Positions 48,391 through 61,400 are shown, numbered from the stretch's first letter. The stretch is 64,000 nucleotides of DNA from Chamaecyparis obtusa (GCA_027943335.1 BSBK01002925.1:1798001-1862000); one strand, 5' to 3'. Notes: a model not told the origin generated them from the letters alone. Numbers and translations: made by a program.

Positions 48391-49261
48391 AAACCAATGC
48401 AATACAAATGAACTAAACTAAGAAAACATAAAGCATGAATATATTTGTATTTTGAAAGAAATTTTGCACATTTTTTATATTTTTGAATTTGAAAAGAAAG
48501 AAATCTAATTAGCATGCAAGATTTAACATAAAAGAGAAATCTAATACCAACAAGATATCTAACACCAAAAAGAAACATAATAAGCTAGTCGGGCTCACCA
48601 AAATGAATAAGGTGAAAATGGGGTTCCAACTTAATGGATTGAATTTTGAAATGGATAGGGATGAAATAATAAAGGGGAATATAATATCTACTTCTAAATC
48701 CAAATTCCCACAGGAGAGATCCAAATTGATCAACCAAAATGTTAATCGATAATTGAATCAATCTATAGAGAATATGAATAAAGAAGAAAACCTTATATTC
48801 TGATTTGAAAAGTATATGCTTGAAATATGAAATAATTGAAAGGAAAATACTAACCTCAAAATAGGGCAGATCTGGAAAATGCTGATTTTTGATGTTTGTG
48901 TGGAGTTTCGAGCAATTCTGCAACCTATTATGAACTAGAAATGCCAAGATGAAGAAAACCCATTAAAATTTTGTCTTTCTAGTAGCAGGTAGTCTTTGAC
49001 TTTGTTTGCAGATCTTAGAAGTTTTCTGAAAAGGGTATCCAGATCCGAGCTCTGATTCACAATTTTGTACCTGTACCTAAAAGAAAAAGAGGGTTTTTAT
49101 TATTTGGATGGGGGGTTTGCCTTGGTCAAACCCCAATTTAGGAATTAACCTTGAATTTAATTGAAATAGTAGTATGCATAAAAAAAGTAAATGAAACAAT
49201 TCACCTTTCCTATGTTGAAACCCTTGTGGAGGATTTGAATCCTTGAATCCACAAGTATGAA
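48391..49261 (-). other. E4 5' leader
   Basis: About 870 bp between the 5' LTR and gag. No gene is supported. A primer site is not obvious: the first TGG on the - strand after the LTR (TGGATTCAAGG) is ten bases in and I cannot match it to a tRNA. Confidence 0.5.
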
Positions 49262-50148
49262 TGCTCCAATTTGATGTAGAAATAAATGTAGAATGTCTCC
49301 AATCAATGGCACTAGATCTTCAACACCAATCTTGAATGGATCTTTGCATAGGAAGAAGCTTGGATGAATGTGGATAGAGAAATCTTCAAGGGGGCTCCAA
49401 AGAGATTAAGTTCTTGAATGGCTAACAATGGATCTCCTTGATGGATGCTTGAATGCTTGAATGGATTCTAGGCTTGAAGATGAATGAATTCTTTCTTGCT
49501 TTACTTCTCCTTCTTCCTTTTTTTATTGAACTTGAGAGCTTGATTACTTGATCATGAAAAGTGGATGTGAATTGATTGCTATGAGATCGCTTGGGGAAAA
49601 TGAGAGGAGGAAGGCTTCCAATTATAGTAATCTAGGGCATAAACTTCTAGAGAGGCCAATAATGGAGAATTAAATCCCAATTAATATTAACCCCTAGAAA
49701 TGGACCCACATTAAATGAAATTTAAGGATTTACCATCCCAAAACCTGAAATGGCCAACCTAGAAGTGGCAAAAGAAACTTTCTGAAACCCGACATCCTGT
49801 AACTCCTAGAAAGCTAAAATTTTGGATCTGGGGGTTAAGAATGAGGTAACCTCTGCTCTAGGTTAGAGATGAGGTCATCTCTAATCTAGGTAAGTGACTA
49901 GGTCATCATTGACCTATCAGGTCATCATTAATCCTTCAGGTCATCTTTGACCTAGAAGATTAGGACCTTCAAATTCTGAGGGATAATTGCCAGAAATGAG
50001 GTTGGAAATCGGATAGAGAAGAATAATAGGGGGAAAAAGGACAAATTCATGAAAAGACCCAATCAAGGTGCTTAACATGACCCCAGACCACTCACTCAGA
50101 GGGCTAAATGCTCTTAACATGGAAGTGCTTCCATTTTAAGATGATATA
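49262..50148 (-). repeat. E4 5' LTR
   Basis: 887 bp, direct partner of 28387-29275. The TATA box position is mutated (TATAATTGG on the - strand near 49622). U3 carries AGGTCATCNNTGACCT-type motifs at 49872, 49900 (perfect), 49919 and 49938 (perfect). Confidence 0.88.
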
Positions 50149-50154
50149 GGAACA

Positions 50155-51212
50155 TATAGTAGATGGATAGGCTTCTCACACAATCCACATTAACCATAGA
50201 AAGTGGGAGAGCCTATGCAATCATTGTGACTTCAAAATAATTGTTTGATTGCACAAAACACTATCCAGGAATAGTCAAGATAAAATTGGACTCTTTCTCC
50301 TCAAATCTTAACAAAATAATATATCAAGTACATGGAAATGAAAGAAACTTAAACCATGACTAGTTTAATTCATTCCCAATCAATTTTTTATTTTAATGAA
50401 GAGTTTAGTAACCCAGAAATAAGGATTGTGCCTTGATGGCCAAGACTATGCCAATTGCAAGAAATGAATTGGTTTATTCATTTAAACTATGTTTATATTC
50501 CTTTCCTAATTGATACACACCCCTACCAAACTCCCTAAGCTATATCTTCTCACACTTATGCATACACCACCTAAATAAACCTCTTCAAGTTGGATAACAG
50601 TTATAAATCCCAGCCAAACTGACAACAAATAGTTAATTGATTGTTGCATTTTACTTTATTGTTGTCAAGTTGACAACATAGTTGTCAGCTCAACAACTCT
50701 TTATCCATGAGAATTTATATCAACTTCTAAAGTCCCCTTAGGATCATATCCTAATACTTAAGACCTTAAACCCTCTTAAACCCTCTACCAGCCCTTATAG
50801 GCCTATTGTGCCAATTAGGAAATATTACATGCTTTTAATCTTTTAGTGCATTTTACATCTTATAATGGCTCCAATGGCTAGCTTACACCCAATATTGACC
50901 TTATAGGTCTTCATCAACCTCATTTACACTTGGATCATCAAGTGACCCCAAAGAGTTCTCTTCTATCCTCTAGTTACAAAATTGCTTACATGATTGATCT
51001 TATTACAAAATGATCAGCATAATACCAAAACATAATCAAATGACCAAAATTGGTCTTATTACAATGAAAATGACCCATCATGGTCTTGGTTTGTCTTCAA
51101 CTCCCCCTAGGATCTATGAGTGACCTTAGTGTTCCTCCTTAGCCTTTATGCTTGGCCTTGGTGCTCCTATACCATAATTTCATTCACATGGAATATAAAA
51201 TGGTAGTTGAAG
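50155..51212. other. No gene seen; possible E2 LTR remainder
   Basis: If E4 inserted in the E2 LTR, the start of this stretch is the missing E2 U3. Direct tests of that are not possible within the window. The region holds GTTGTCAAGTTGACAAC-type palindromic sequence near 50665-50680. No coding is supported. Confidence 0.35.
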
Positions 51213-53815
51213 ATGAAGAGTATAAGGAGAAGTGATGAAAAAAATAGATATGTTGAGTTTTCAAGCATGACAAAGTTTTTTCAGAAGAAAATGCATGAAA
51301 GGAAAATAATCCCTTAGAGATTAGTTGACAAGTATAAGGATGACATTTGTTTCATGGTGGAAACTGATAGTACATTCTTTGAAGCAGTTGAACCTAGAAC
51401 TTCATGGACTACTCCTATGGTCTATGAAGTTGATTGCACCATTTTGGAGTTATATATTCATCACTTTTTGAAGTCCCCTAAAGACCCCAATACTCTTATA
51501 TGGGGCACATATGAAGAAAAGTATGTTAGAGTAAAGGAAGAGCTGGTAAATGGAAGAAGGGAAAGAAAATTTGAGTCCCTTGTTGACAAAATAGTAGGGA
51601 AACATGGAATCACCAAAGAGAAAATGAATATTGTCAAATAAAAAGTTGTAGAAGTTGGGGAGAGACATAACATTACCCCTCCTCAGCCTAAGATTGGAAC
51701 ACCTCAAGTTGTAGAGGTTGAAGAATAAGGAGAGAAGGAAAACAATAACAGTCCTACACCAACTAGGAGAATGTCATAGAGGAAAGTTGCACAAGCAACT
51801 AAACAAGGAAGAACACCTCCCAAAGCTAGACCAAAGGCCATGGTTAGTGGACCAAATAGAAAGAGGAGAATATTTGATACTCCTCCGTCTTCAAAAAGAA
51901 AGGATAAAAAAAAAAGGTTTTAGAAGAACATGAACAAGAATAAGTTCATGTAATGGAAATAGAGGATATAGAGAAGACTGAGGAACACAAGAAAAAGGAA
52001 GAAGAATATGAGAAAGATATATAACTTCAAGAGGCTAACTTAAGAGAACCTGAAGTAGACAAGACGAGAGTAGCATGGGAAGAGAAAAAGAAAAATTAAG
52101 AAATAAAAAGGTATTTGTTCAAACCTTTCTTGAAAGTATTGGAGAAAAGAGTAGTAAATGAAGGTAAACTAGCTTCTATTGAAAATTATTATGACAGATA
52201 TGATGAGAAAGAGAAAAGTAAGATAGAAGACATAGTTTTGGAACATATTCTTACTTTCAAGAAGAATTTAATTGAAATAGAAAGTCATATCAGCAAAGAA
52301 CTATTTGAAAGATTGGAAGAAAGGAAGAAGAGAGCCTTGGATGAAGACAAAAAATTGAGACAAGATATCCTTCTGCAAAACATTCCTACCATGTCACAGA
52401 ATGGGAAGGTAAATTGTCTTGAGAAGTTAAGGCCAAAAGTAAGGACTAAAACTAGAATCATCAAGTTTATGGCCTAGAAGTGTGATGAGGTTGAGAAAGA
52501 AACACATGAAAAGGTTGGATAGCTACTCCTTGAGGAGAAACCATCTTGGAAGGTCTACAAGGACTCCAACCCCAGTAATCATCTCTACTAAACCCAAAAT
52601 TGTAAAACTTGTAGAGGAAGCTGCAGTGCCTAAATAATTGGAGATAGTAGATACTACCTTACCAGATTTTTATATTGATAATGTTGGTATTTCACTGAAC
52701 ACAGAGAAGGATACATCTAATGCATTTTAGATGAATGAGACACTGGCTAAAATTGATACAATAGTAGATAATCTTGAGCCTCCTAAGATCTTTCAAGAAG
52801 ATTTAGCAAAAAAGGAGTAGGAAAAGGAAAAAACTCTTGAAAAGGAGTAGGTTGCAGAAGACAAAATTGGAGAAAAAGAGAAGGAAGAAGAAAAGGAAAA
52901 AGATCAAGAAAAGGAAGAGGAGTAGGAACTTAGCACTCCTAGTGCAAAAGGATTATTACCTATCACTCCTTTTTCCAAACCTGGATTGTTGGCAAGTGGT
53001 TCCTAATCATTTTCAACTAACCTAGATGACATAGATGTGTCTGATTTGATGAAATGGTCAGTATTGGCTTTTACTAAGGAAAAGGAGAAATTTGAAAAGA
53101 AGGTTGACAAGACAACATAGCACACAAGTTTTGAGTAAGTTTTTGGATACACCTCCTGAAGATATTGGAGATAATGTAGATACTATAGACAATGTTCTAA
53201 GTATAGTAGATTTTTTTTTTGATAAATTAGAGGATGCAAAAAGAATAAAAGTTGTTGATGATTTTAAGAAGTTGAGGATGAAATATACTCTTGATGGGAT
53301 CAAGAGTGATCTTAATACATTGATTCCCACTAAAAGGGCAATCAAATTTTATCTTAAGGATGGACAGGATCTCTATAGACTTTGCATGACTTCGATTGAG
53401 CATGTAAAGAATATATCAACCATCATAGCATAGGATGAAGAGGCTTTGGAAAACCTCTCTAGATATTTTGGAGATAAGAAAATTATGGATATGAATAAGG
53501 AAGTTAATAGGATCATGGATCAAATCCATACCTTACAAATAGAGAAAGACAAATTTCAGAGGATATTTGCATAATTAAAGAAATTTTTGACCCTAAAGAT
53601 CAGTATTTTGTAGAGAACCTATGAGGACTTAAAACCTGGCTTGAAAACATTTCAGGAACTAGTGCCTACTGATGTAGAGATAGTAGACAAGGCCACATTC
53701 AATATTAGTGGAATGATTCAAGTGGTAGAGGCAATAAAAGAATCATGTGATGCCGATATACAGATTTTGAGGACCAACTACAGAGATGTGTTGTAGACAG
53801 TTAAGCTATAATTTT
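51213..53815 (+). pseudogene. E7 long charged ORF next to a Copia-type LTR
   Basis: I do not recognise this protein. It starts at ATG 51213 (MKSIRRSDEKN) and needs at least three frame changes (near 51905, 52550 and 53130) plus read-through of many TAG/TAA at Gln-like positions to reach about 53815, about 860 codons. The N-terminal part (51213-51640) looks globular (VYEVDCTILELYIHHF). A basic patch follows (PNRKRRIF...SSKRKDKKKK) that resembles a nuclear localisation signal, then long Lys/Glu-rich coiled-coil-like stretches, then a C-terminal part with YFGDKKIMDMNKEVNRIM. There is no zinc knuckle, RT or integrase. Its place, between unknown upstream DNA and a polypurine tract plus LTR, is where Sirevirus-type Copia elements carry their extra 3' gene. 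It could also be gag of a non-autonomous element. Confidence 0.55.
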
Positions 53816-54117
53816 GCATGTTCTAACTCTTTTTTTTTTTTTTCACTGATTTTAAAATTTTGGCAGCTTTTTCCATTGATGTCAAAGGGGGAGAGATAGA
53901 GTGAAAAATGCCAAATGTAATGTGAGGAAGAGAGAAAAATGTAAAGGGGAAGTAGACAATTGTAACGGGGAGAGAAGTGAGACACAGGTGAAGTGAGAAA
54001 GAGAGAAGCTTATGTGTTGAATCTTTTTGTGTTAATTTTTTTTCATTATATTTCCTTTTAACTTTTTTCTTTGATGATGCACTTAGTCATTTTTCACTGA
54101 GTGTTTCCATCAATGCC

Positions 54118-54128
54118 AAAAGGGGAGA
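54118..54128 (+). other. E7 polypurine tract
   Basis: AAAAGGGGAGA just before the LTR. A second tract, AAAGGGGGAGAGATAGAG, is at 53884-53901, paralleling the doubled tract of E6. Confidence 0.8.
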
Positions 54129-54129
54129 T

Positions 54130-55232
54130 TGTTGGCAAGTGGTCAACACATGTACACATATATGGAATGTATGGAATGTTGTCATTTATGTAAACACTTA
54201 TCATTTTTATGGTCACACATATTGGATATGATGATTATGTTTGAATGAAGTTGTTGAATGAAAAAATCCTAAGTCCACAAACTGTTTCAGTAACCCAGTC
54301 TGACAGAAAAGCTTAGCGAGCTTCAAAAAAGTTGTACTGAGGTATGTGATCTTGATGACGTGCTTGTAGGACACCAATGAACACAATTTTGAGGTCACAC
54401 ATGTTAGTATTGATGGAATAGAGAGATATGTTCAGTTGATTAGATGCAAAGATAGTAAATAGAGCATAACATGTCAACAATCATTGAGGCTGACTTTGTG
54501 AACATTTGGAAACTTATTTTTGGATGCTATCTTAGATTTGAGGTTGACTAAGGATATTAATGAAGTGTGTAATTGTGCTTGATGTTTTATAAGGAATTAT
54601 TATGAATAACTTTGTAATTATACTCTTGACAGGGTATAAATATGTAGACACTTTTGTAAAAGTAAGTATGAAAAATGATAATGTATGGATGTAATGTTGT
54701 TGGATGCAAATTGTGAAAAATATAATGTATAAATTAGAGATCAAGAGGAAGGAGAATAAGAGGATTTATTTTAGAGATGTCATGTTAACTCTTTTTATTC
54801 TAGACAGTAGATTTTTTGTAAGAGTTTTTGCACCTATTGTACACCCCTAACAGGGTTTTTTTTCCTTTAACATGGCTAGGAACTTTAACAGGGTCGATTC
54901 CTTAACAAGGTTCTTATTGTATACATCCCCTAATAGGGATATTATTATATTGTATTAACCAACTCCTAATAGGGCTAGAAATCCTAACATGGTTTTAAGA
55001 TTCATAGTTCAAAAGATTGTGGGTATCATCCCCACTAGGTTTTCCCTTGGTCAGGGTTTCCTTGAAAAAAAATATGGTGTTATGAGTTCTTCTATGTTTG
55101 TCTTTGTTGCATGGTTGTTCATTTTTTGTTACATCTTTATTTGTTGCTTAAGGAAAGTAAAGAAGTTGAAGAATTTAGTAAATTATCGTAACACTGATTC
55201 ACCCCCCCTCTCAGTGTTACAAAATCGTAACA
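54130..55232 (+). repeat. E7 Copia-type 3' LTR
   Basis: 1103 bp from TGTTGGCAAGTGG to AAATCGTAACA. It carries TATA box TATAAATA at 54635-54642, several TTTAACAGGGT/CCTAATAGGG phrases at 54845-55000, and the CACCCCCCCTCTCAGTG motif near its end, as in E6. No 5' partner is seen in the window. Confidence 0.82.
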
Positions 55233-56529
55233 ATTGAAGGATGTATAGGAAAAATACAAAGGAATTTTTTATAAGATCCCTAAGTCAGATAGTGAGTAAA
55301 TATTGTGGTCTTTTTGTTAAAGAAGGGGGAATATAGATAAAAAGGGGAATATACAAGTATAAGTATGGGATAATATATAAAAAGCAGAGAAAGAATAGAT
55401 ATATCAAATATGGAGATGGGTGGTCCCACAATACTGTGTCCCACTTTTTGGCCAACTTTGACACAGATATCAACATTCTAAGAAAAAACTTCACTTTTGA
55501 ACACCTATTGCCACAAAACTATTAGGAATTTGAAGATGATGTAAACTAGAGTCTTTTGTAATTTTCTTTCTATTTTCTAAATATATATATTTTTAAAATA
55601 TTAATATTCATTTTTCCTTCTCCTTCGAAAAGTGGTTTGTGTGAAAAACTATGTTTTTAAGGACTTACAATCACTTGGATCAACATAACTTTTTTTTAAA
55701 AATATGATAATGATGTAACTCTTTCGAGATTATATTTGTAACTTCAATATCTAAATGATGCAATTTTTTTCATTCATTTTGGGTCAATATTTCATAGTTT
55801 ATTAAGTTCTAAAGTGACAGTAGCTGTAATTTAGACATAAGGTCACATGGATCACTCTAACTTGATCTGTGTATATCAAAATTCATTTATTTTTTATAGA
55901 AAGGTAACACAAATACTCTTTTCCTACATATTTTTCATAAATTTTTTTTGTAATTTAATATTTTTCTTGAAGTCTTGAAGAGACAGGTTGTTGAATGACC
56001 AAACAACCTATGTTTAGTTAAAGTAATATTTAAAAGTGATAATGAACTCAATATGTATTAAAATTATATTCATTAGAAAGCTTGTTCTAAATAGCATCAA
56101 ACTACATAGATAGGTTTTTGAAATGGATTCATTTGATCTGCCAAAACATAAAGTCGAAGTGATTTTTTGTTAGCATTTTAATAGGTGAGAAGGAGACTCT
56201 ATTGTAGGTATGAATGAGGAGTATATATGTTATATAAATGTTTTTTTAATATAAGAGGCTTTGAGCTAACCATGTGTAATTAATTCCTTCAAATGGAACC
56301 TCTCAAGACTTAAATCATCATATTTTATTAAAAATGTGTTATTTTAGCAAAAATCAGCATGTCTAAACAAGTGGGACACACTATTGTGAGACCACCCAAA
56401 TGTACCAAAAGTATTACTTCAGAGGGAGTAATAAGTTTTACCGAGGAAGAAGAGATATAGGCCAGGGCAAAATTTTGATATATGAATTTGAAGATTTTGA
56501 AGGTTTTTAAAAAACATACCAAACTAATG
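55233..56529. other. No gene seen (possible E8 internal remnant)
   Basis: AT-rich. The last stretch before 56530 must belong to the internal part of E8 because a polypurine tract and LTR follow, but no protein can be read. A 22-bp duplicated phrase (GGAGTTCATTATGTTTG, 56579 and 56606) lies just after, inside the LTR. Confidence 0.5.
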
Positions 56530-56531
56530 CC

Positions 56532-56542
56532 AAAGGGGTAGA
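56532..56542 (+). other. E8 polypurine tract
   Basis: AAAGGGGTAGA, one base before the LTR start. Confidence 0.7.
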
Positions 56543-56543
56543 T

Positions 56544-57809
56544 TGATACTCCTAAGAGTAAGTTTTTGGTCATTAGTTATATGGAGTTCATTATGTTTGC
56601 CAAAGGAGTTCATTATGTTTGTCAAAGTCATTTGGTAAGGTAGAAGAGATGAGTTGGTAAGAAAGAGAAAGTAGTCGGTAAAAGGAATTAGTTAGCAAGG
56701 AATTTTAGTTAAAGAAAGAAAGTATAGACACTGAGAAAGGAAGAATCGAGCATCGAGAATGATGTTCTACCAAGCACCTAATTGAGAAGAGAATTTAGTT
56801 ACCAGGATAGAGAAAATGTATTTCCAAGAAGAGCAGTCTGTCACCAGATGAAATCTAAGTACATTGAACATGGACACTAATCATAAAATAGTTTACAAAT
56901 CTTGAGGAGATCAAATAACAAAAACATTGGAAATTGAAATCAAATGATTATACATGATTAGAAGGTGAGTTTAGACAATGATAATTAAAAATGGATATGC
57001 ATTAGAAGTATACCCAATGCTAGCACTGCTTGAAGATGAAGATTCTAGAACTTCTAGCACCGCTTCAAGAAATTGTATATAAGAAGATCAAAATGAAAAG
57101 ATCAATGGAATGCTAGCATATGCATGTGTGAAGAGAAATTGGAGATTGCAAATTCGAGAAGAAGAGGAATAAACACAGTAGCTACCAAGTATCATATTAT
57201 TGAGGAAGAGATTCAGAATCAAGCTACTGAGTATTGAATTAGTTAGTATGATGGATACACAGTATCAGGTAATGGATTGATGAGCACATAGAGTCTGATA
57301 AGTATTTTTTGATAAAAATTGGATAGAAATTTTTTTGTTACTGATTAAAAGTTAATTAGAATTGTACATAAGTCTCTCAACTGAGCATATCTTAACAGAT
57401 CTTATGTATCAATCCTTTAGCAGGGTACAATTTTGAGATTAGAGTTGTAAAATCTCTTAATAGAGTAGGCTTAACAGTCTTAGAAATATTAACCGGGTTA
57501 ATACCTTTAACAGGGTAAGCTATCATAAATAGCTAAGCATTTTAGCTCTAATCGAGAAACTTTATTCTTGCAGTAGTGAAGAGTTGTGGGTGTCATCTCC
57601 ACTATAGTTTTTATCCTCTAACAAGGATTTTTGTAATACCAAAATTATTGTGTTATGTGATGTTTATCTTATATTTATTTATTTTCATGTAATGCATGAA
57701 AAGGTTAAGTAATCAATAAATGAATGAAAGTTTAGAAAAGTTTAAAAGAGATTTGAAGTATTGATTCACCCCTCCCCTCTCAGTAGTTACCTTTCCACAC
57801 CTGTATCCA
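56544..57809 (+). repeat. E8 Copia-type LTR
   Basis: About 1266 bp from TGATACTCC to TGTATCCA (GTATCCA mirrors TGATAC; an end at 57812, CCAACA, is also possible). TATA box TATATAAG is at 57076-57083. The downstream half has CTTAACAG/TTTAACAGGGT phrases (57395-57520) and CACCCCTCCCCTCTCAGTAG near the end, the same end structure as E6 and E7. No second copy lies in the window. Confidence 0.75.
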
Positions 57810-57819
57810 ACACTAAATT

Positions 57820-58485
57820 ATTGAACCTTAGTTTTAATAGCTACAAGAAAGAATACACACTATTTCACCAAGGGTCAAAGTAAATGATATTAATTGTTGA
57901 CATGGTAGAGAGAAACCCCGTTAGGATTTGACCCTTAGTTGTCTATATTACAGGCATGAAGCCCCACCATTTCACCAAATGGTCAAGCCCAAAAAATTAT
58001 TGAACCTTGGTTGTAAGCTCTACAAGAAAGAATCCCCAATGTTTCACCAAGGGTCAAGGTAAAGACTCCTAATTTTTGACATAGTAGAGAGAGAGCTCAT
58101 GGGAATCTCAACCTTGGTTGTAAAATTGTTGAACATTGGTTGTAAGCTCTACAAGTAAGAAGGCCAACTATTTCACCAAGGGTCAAGGTAAATGATCTTA
58201 ATTGTTGATAGGGTAGAGAGCGACCTCGTAGAGATTTAAAACTTAGATTTTTCCACTACAAGAAATAAGCTAGGCCACCATTTCACCAAAGGGTCAAGAC
58301 CAAAATTGTTGAGCTTTAGTTATAAGCTCTACAAGAAAGAAGCCCCACTATTTCACCAAGGGTCAAAGTAAAGGCTCTCGATTGTTAACACGATTCATCT
58401 AGAGTGACCCTATGGAGATTTGAACCTTGGGTGTTGACACTATAGGAAAAAAATCCCCACCATTTCACCAAAGGGTCAAGCCTCA
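57820..58485. repeat. Tandem array, units of about 178 bp
   Basis: Four head-to-tail units begin near 57823, 57998, 58125 and 58304 with ATTGTTGAACCTTGGTTGTAA-like sequence; the second is shortened to about 127 bp. Each full unit holds two copies of a sub-motif CCACCATTTCACCAAGGG followed by TCAAG. Units differ from one another by many substitutions, so the array is old. It is not a CRISPR array: units are too long and there are no unique spacers. Confidence 0.85.
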
Positions 58486-61400
58486 CCTGTTTCAACTATT
58501 ATCACATAAGCCCTCAACTATTTAGAACACTATTATCAGATTATTTCAAGTGGAAGGTATGTATTTCTTCTATTGAATTCAATATCTAATAAGACATTTA
58601 ATCTTAGAATGTAGTGAAAGATTGTACACTATTGGGCATCTTCTGAAGGAAGATTCTTTCAATTTTATTTTTTTTGACATTTGAAATGGAATACCTTGTT
58701 GTGCTTATTATGAAGTTTGTTATCTTTTTAGTATGATAATGATGTGAATTATATTCATGTTCAATAGTCTTTACTAGTTAATATTGTGGACTGGCATTTT
58801 TAAAATATTCATGTCATCTTGTAGCAAACACCACGAAATGATCATTAATCATATCAAAAGTTAGAAAAATGGAAATTGGTGACCAAACTTTGCCTAAAAC
58901 TAAGTACTTTAATTCCTCTAATTCATTGACCATCTTTTTCAAGATTATGTTCTTAATTCAAGTTTAAGAAATTTCAATGTCCGAGATTTAAGACTTCGTA
59001 TCACCATAACCTTATTGTACTTCATTGTTGACTAATGTTAAATAAAATTTGACCTCAAGATTTAAGACTCTAGATCAGAATCTCTATAGCCATAACCTTA
59101 AGGTACCTCATTGCTGACTAGTTGTAAGGTTCTTTTTAACTTAAAATGATCTGATTTCTAAATGCTATGATAGTACAATACTACATTGGCATTACATTAT
59201 GAAAATTAAATTGAGCCTTCTAATTATTTTTTGGGGAGCTATGAATATACATATTGTTTGTCACTTTGTTAACTAATTATTATATTTTATTTTGTAAATC
59301 AATATATTTAAATAAATAAATTGACAGATTTAATGTAGTCAAGTTACCTTTTAGTAGGGGAATGAATTACCACATTACATAAGGTTATAAAGATTTAATT
59401 GATTAATTTTCAGTAAAGTCAAATATTTTAAGAATAAGAGTTGGGAAAGACAAGATATTGAATTTAATATTTGAAAATTTGAGTTATGAATATAACTATT
59501 TAACTCTTGGTTTAATGTGGAATATGACTTTATGAGTTGTTCCAAAGTGATTTGTTAGTGTTGTTAAAAAATAGAGATTGTCAAATAAATCTATCAAAAT
59601 CCATAAAACTTATATTTTCTATTTAAGTTCATTTGTATGATTGTGAAGTTTTCTCAATGATTGTAGAAATGAGCCCACAATATTAGAATCAAATCAAGTT
59701 GAATCTACTTTTTTTCTTAATTATAAAAGGTCACTTTCATCTCACCTTAACTTTCTTGGTTAACTTCACATTAATATTTGATTTGGATGCTTGATAGGGA
59801 CAATTCCTCTTTGTGTCAAATCCTTGTGAGGATGCCAATTCAACAACTTTGAACAAGATCAATGAAAATAAAAATCATGTTGTATCATGACTAACAATGT
59901 TGATGTAGTCTTGATATTATTAGATAATTTATTTATTTTTTTGTCTATGATGTGTGTAAGAATTTCTCTTTCACTTGGTCTTTAGGTATTTTGAATGATT
60001 GATTATCTCTTGTATACAACTTCCGATGTAGAGTTCGCACACAACAACTAGGAGAAGGGGAAACAAATAGGCCCATTTTTTTAAAAAAACAAAGATGAAA
60101 GATTATTTGGTGCCATAAGTGCAAATTTGATCTAGATCATTTTTGGTTAGTGTGGATGCATGATTTCTCCAATCCTTTTAGAATCCCTTTAGTTGACACA
60201 ATATTCATCTATGAAATGGTGTTATGTTTTTCCTTGACCTCACCCAAATTGGTATGCTTTTGGAATGAAGATTGTTAATTGTACATGGAAAAGTAGAAAT
60301 TTAATTTTCATGATTTTGTCAATAATATTTTTTAAGTCACATTAATTATTTGTTGATCTCAAATGTATTTATACAAATCTAGGTATGGGTTGACAAAGAC
60401 ATTTCTTAACATAATCTAGTTCAATAGTCAAAATTATTTTTCCATTTTAAAATAAGTCAATTGTTTTCTATTTTTATGTATGAATGAGATTACACTAGTA
60501 CTATTTCAAGTTAGATCCTATATGTTTCATGGTTTCTCCGCTATTGTCTCAATTTTATCTATAGAGTATCTATGGAGAATACCACTACTTACCTTCTATT
60601 ATTTATTTAAAAAGATAAGTATAATATTGATAAAAAATATTCTGATTTCAAGATAATAACAAATAAATAAAATAAAATTAAGGTTTAAATCATTTTAAAA
60701 GACTTACAGCTTTAGTAGGATTAGGATCTCTATTGTTCAACTTTAAGAATTTGTTATTCTAAATTCAATACTTACTCTTCTTTAAATGATTGTTTCTTAG
60801 TATATGCTATTATCTATGTAATAAAATCAGAATCCTTTTTCTCCTAATTTAATAAAAACAAATAAAGTGGACATAAACTTAACTACTTACTTTTTATTAT
60901 TATTAATCTGAAAATACTAAGCATAATATTGATAAAAAATAAGTACTCTAAAATCAATGTGAACATTGCCAAGTAAGAAATAGAACAAACTTGTATGAAG
61001 CGAAAAACTAAGTAAAGCAATTTCAGGAGTCATAGTCAAGATATTAAGATTCACTGTACATCAATAGAAACACGGAATCTTCTAGTCATAGTTAAACGAA
61101 ATGGAGAAGTACCGAGTTGGGAATTCTATAAAATTTCCATGGAAACGACTTGAGATTGATCATTGCTTGGAAAATCAAATATCTTCGTCATTTGAAGTGG
61201 TGTGAAAACAATCTAATAAAATTGATATCCACCATTTGCTTTGTTTTAGTCTTCTTAATGGGATGTGATGAATGACAGAGGAGATGACTGATTGTTCTTC
61301 ATAACTAACTTCCAGCCCATTGTTTTTAAACGTCAAGCTCGGTTTACTTTTGTTAATGTAGCTGCCTGCAAGTTCAATTTACAATGCAAGCTGTTTCTTC

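Larger units (their letters stand above)
28387..50148 (-). mobile_element. E4: non-autonomous gag/PR Gypsy element
   Basis: LTRs of 889 and 887 bp (28387-29275 and 49262-50148) flank a - strand internal region with gag and a protease, followed by an acidic tail and then the polypurine tract. No RT, RNase H or integrase sequence is present once the nested E5 is taken out. That is the layout of terminal-repeat elements with a gag domain (TR-GAG). The likely target duplication is GGAATA at 28381-28386 versus GGAACA at 50149-50154. Removing E5 (33142-47923) restores a continuous gag. Confidence 0.82.

Noticed and set aside
57820..58485. CRISPR-like array
   Set aside because: Units are about 178 bp with no unique spacers and the DNA is plainly plant retroelement-rich.
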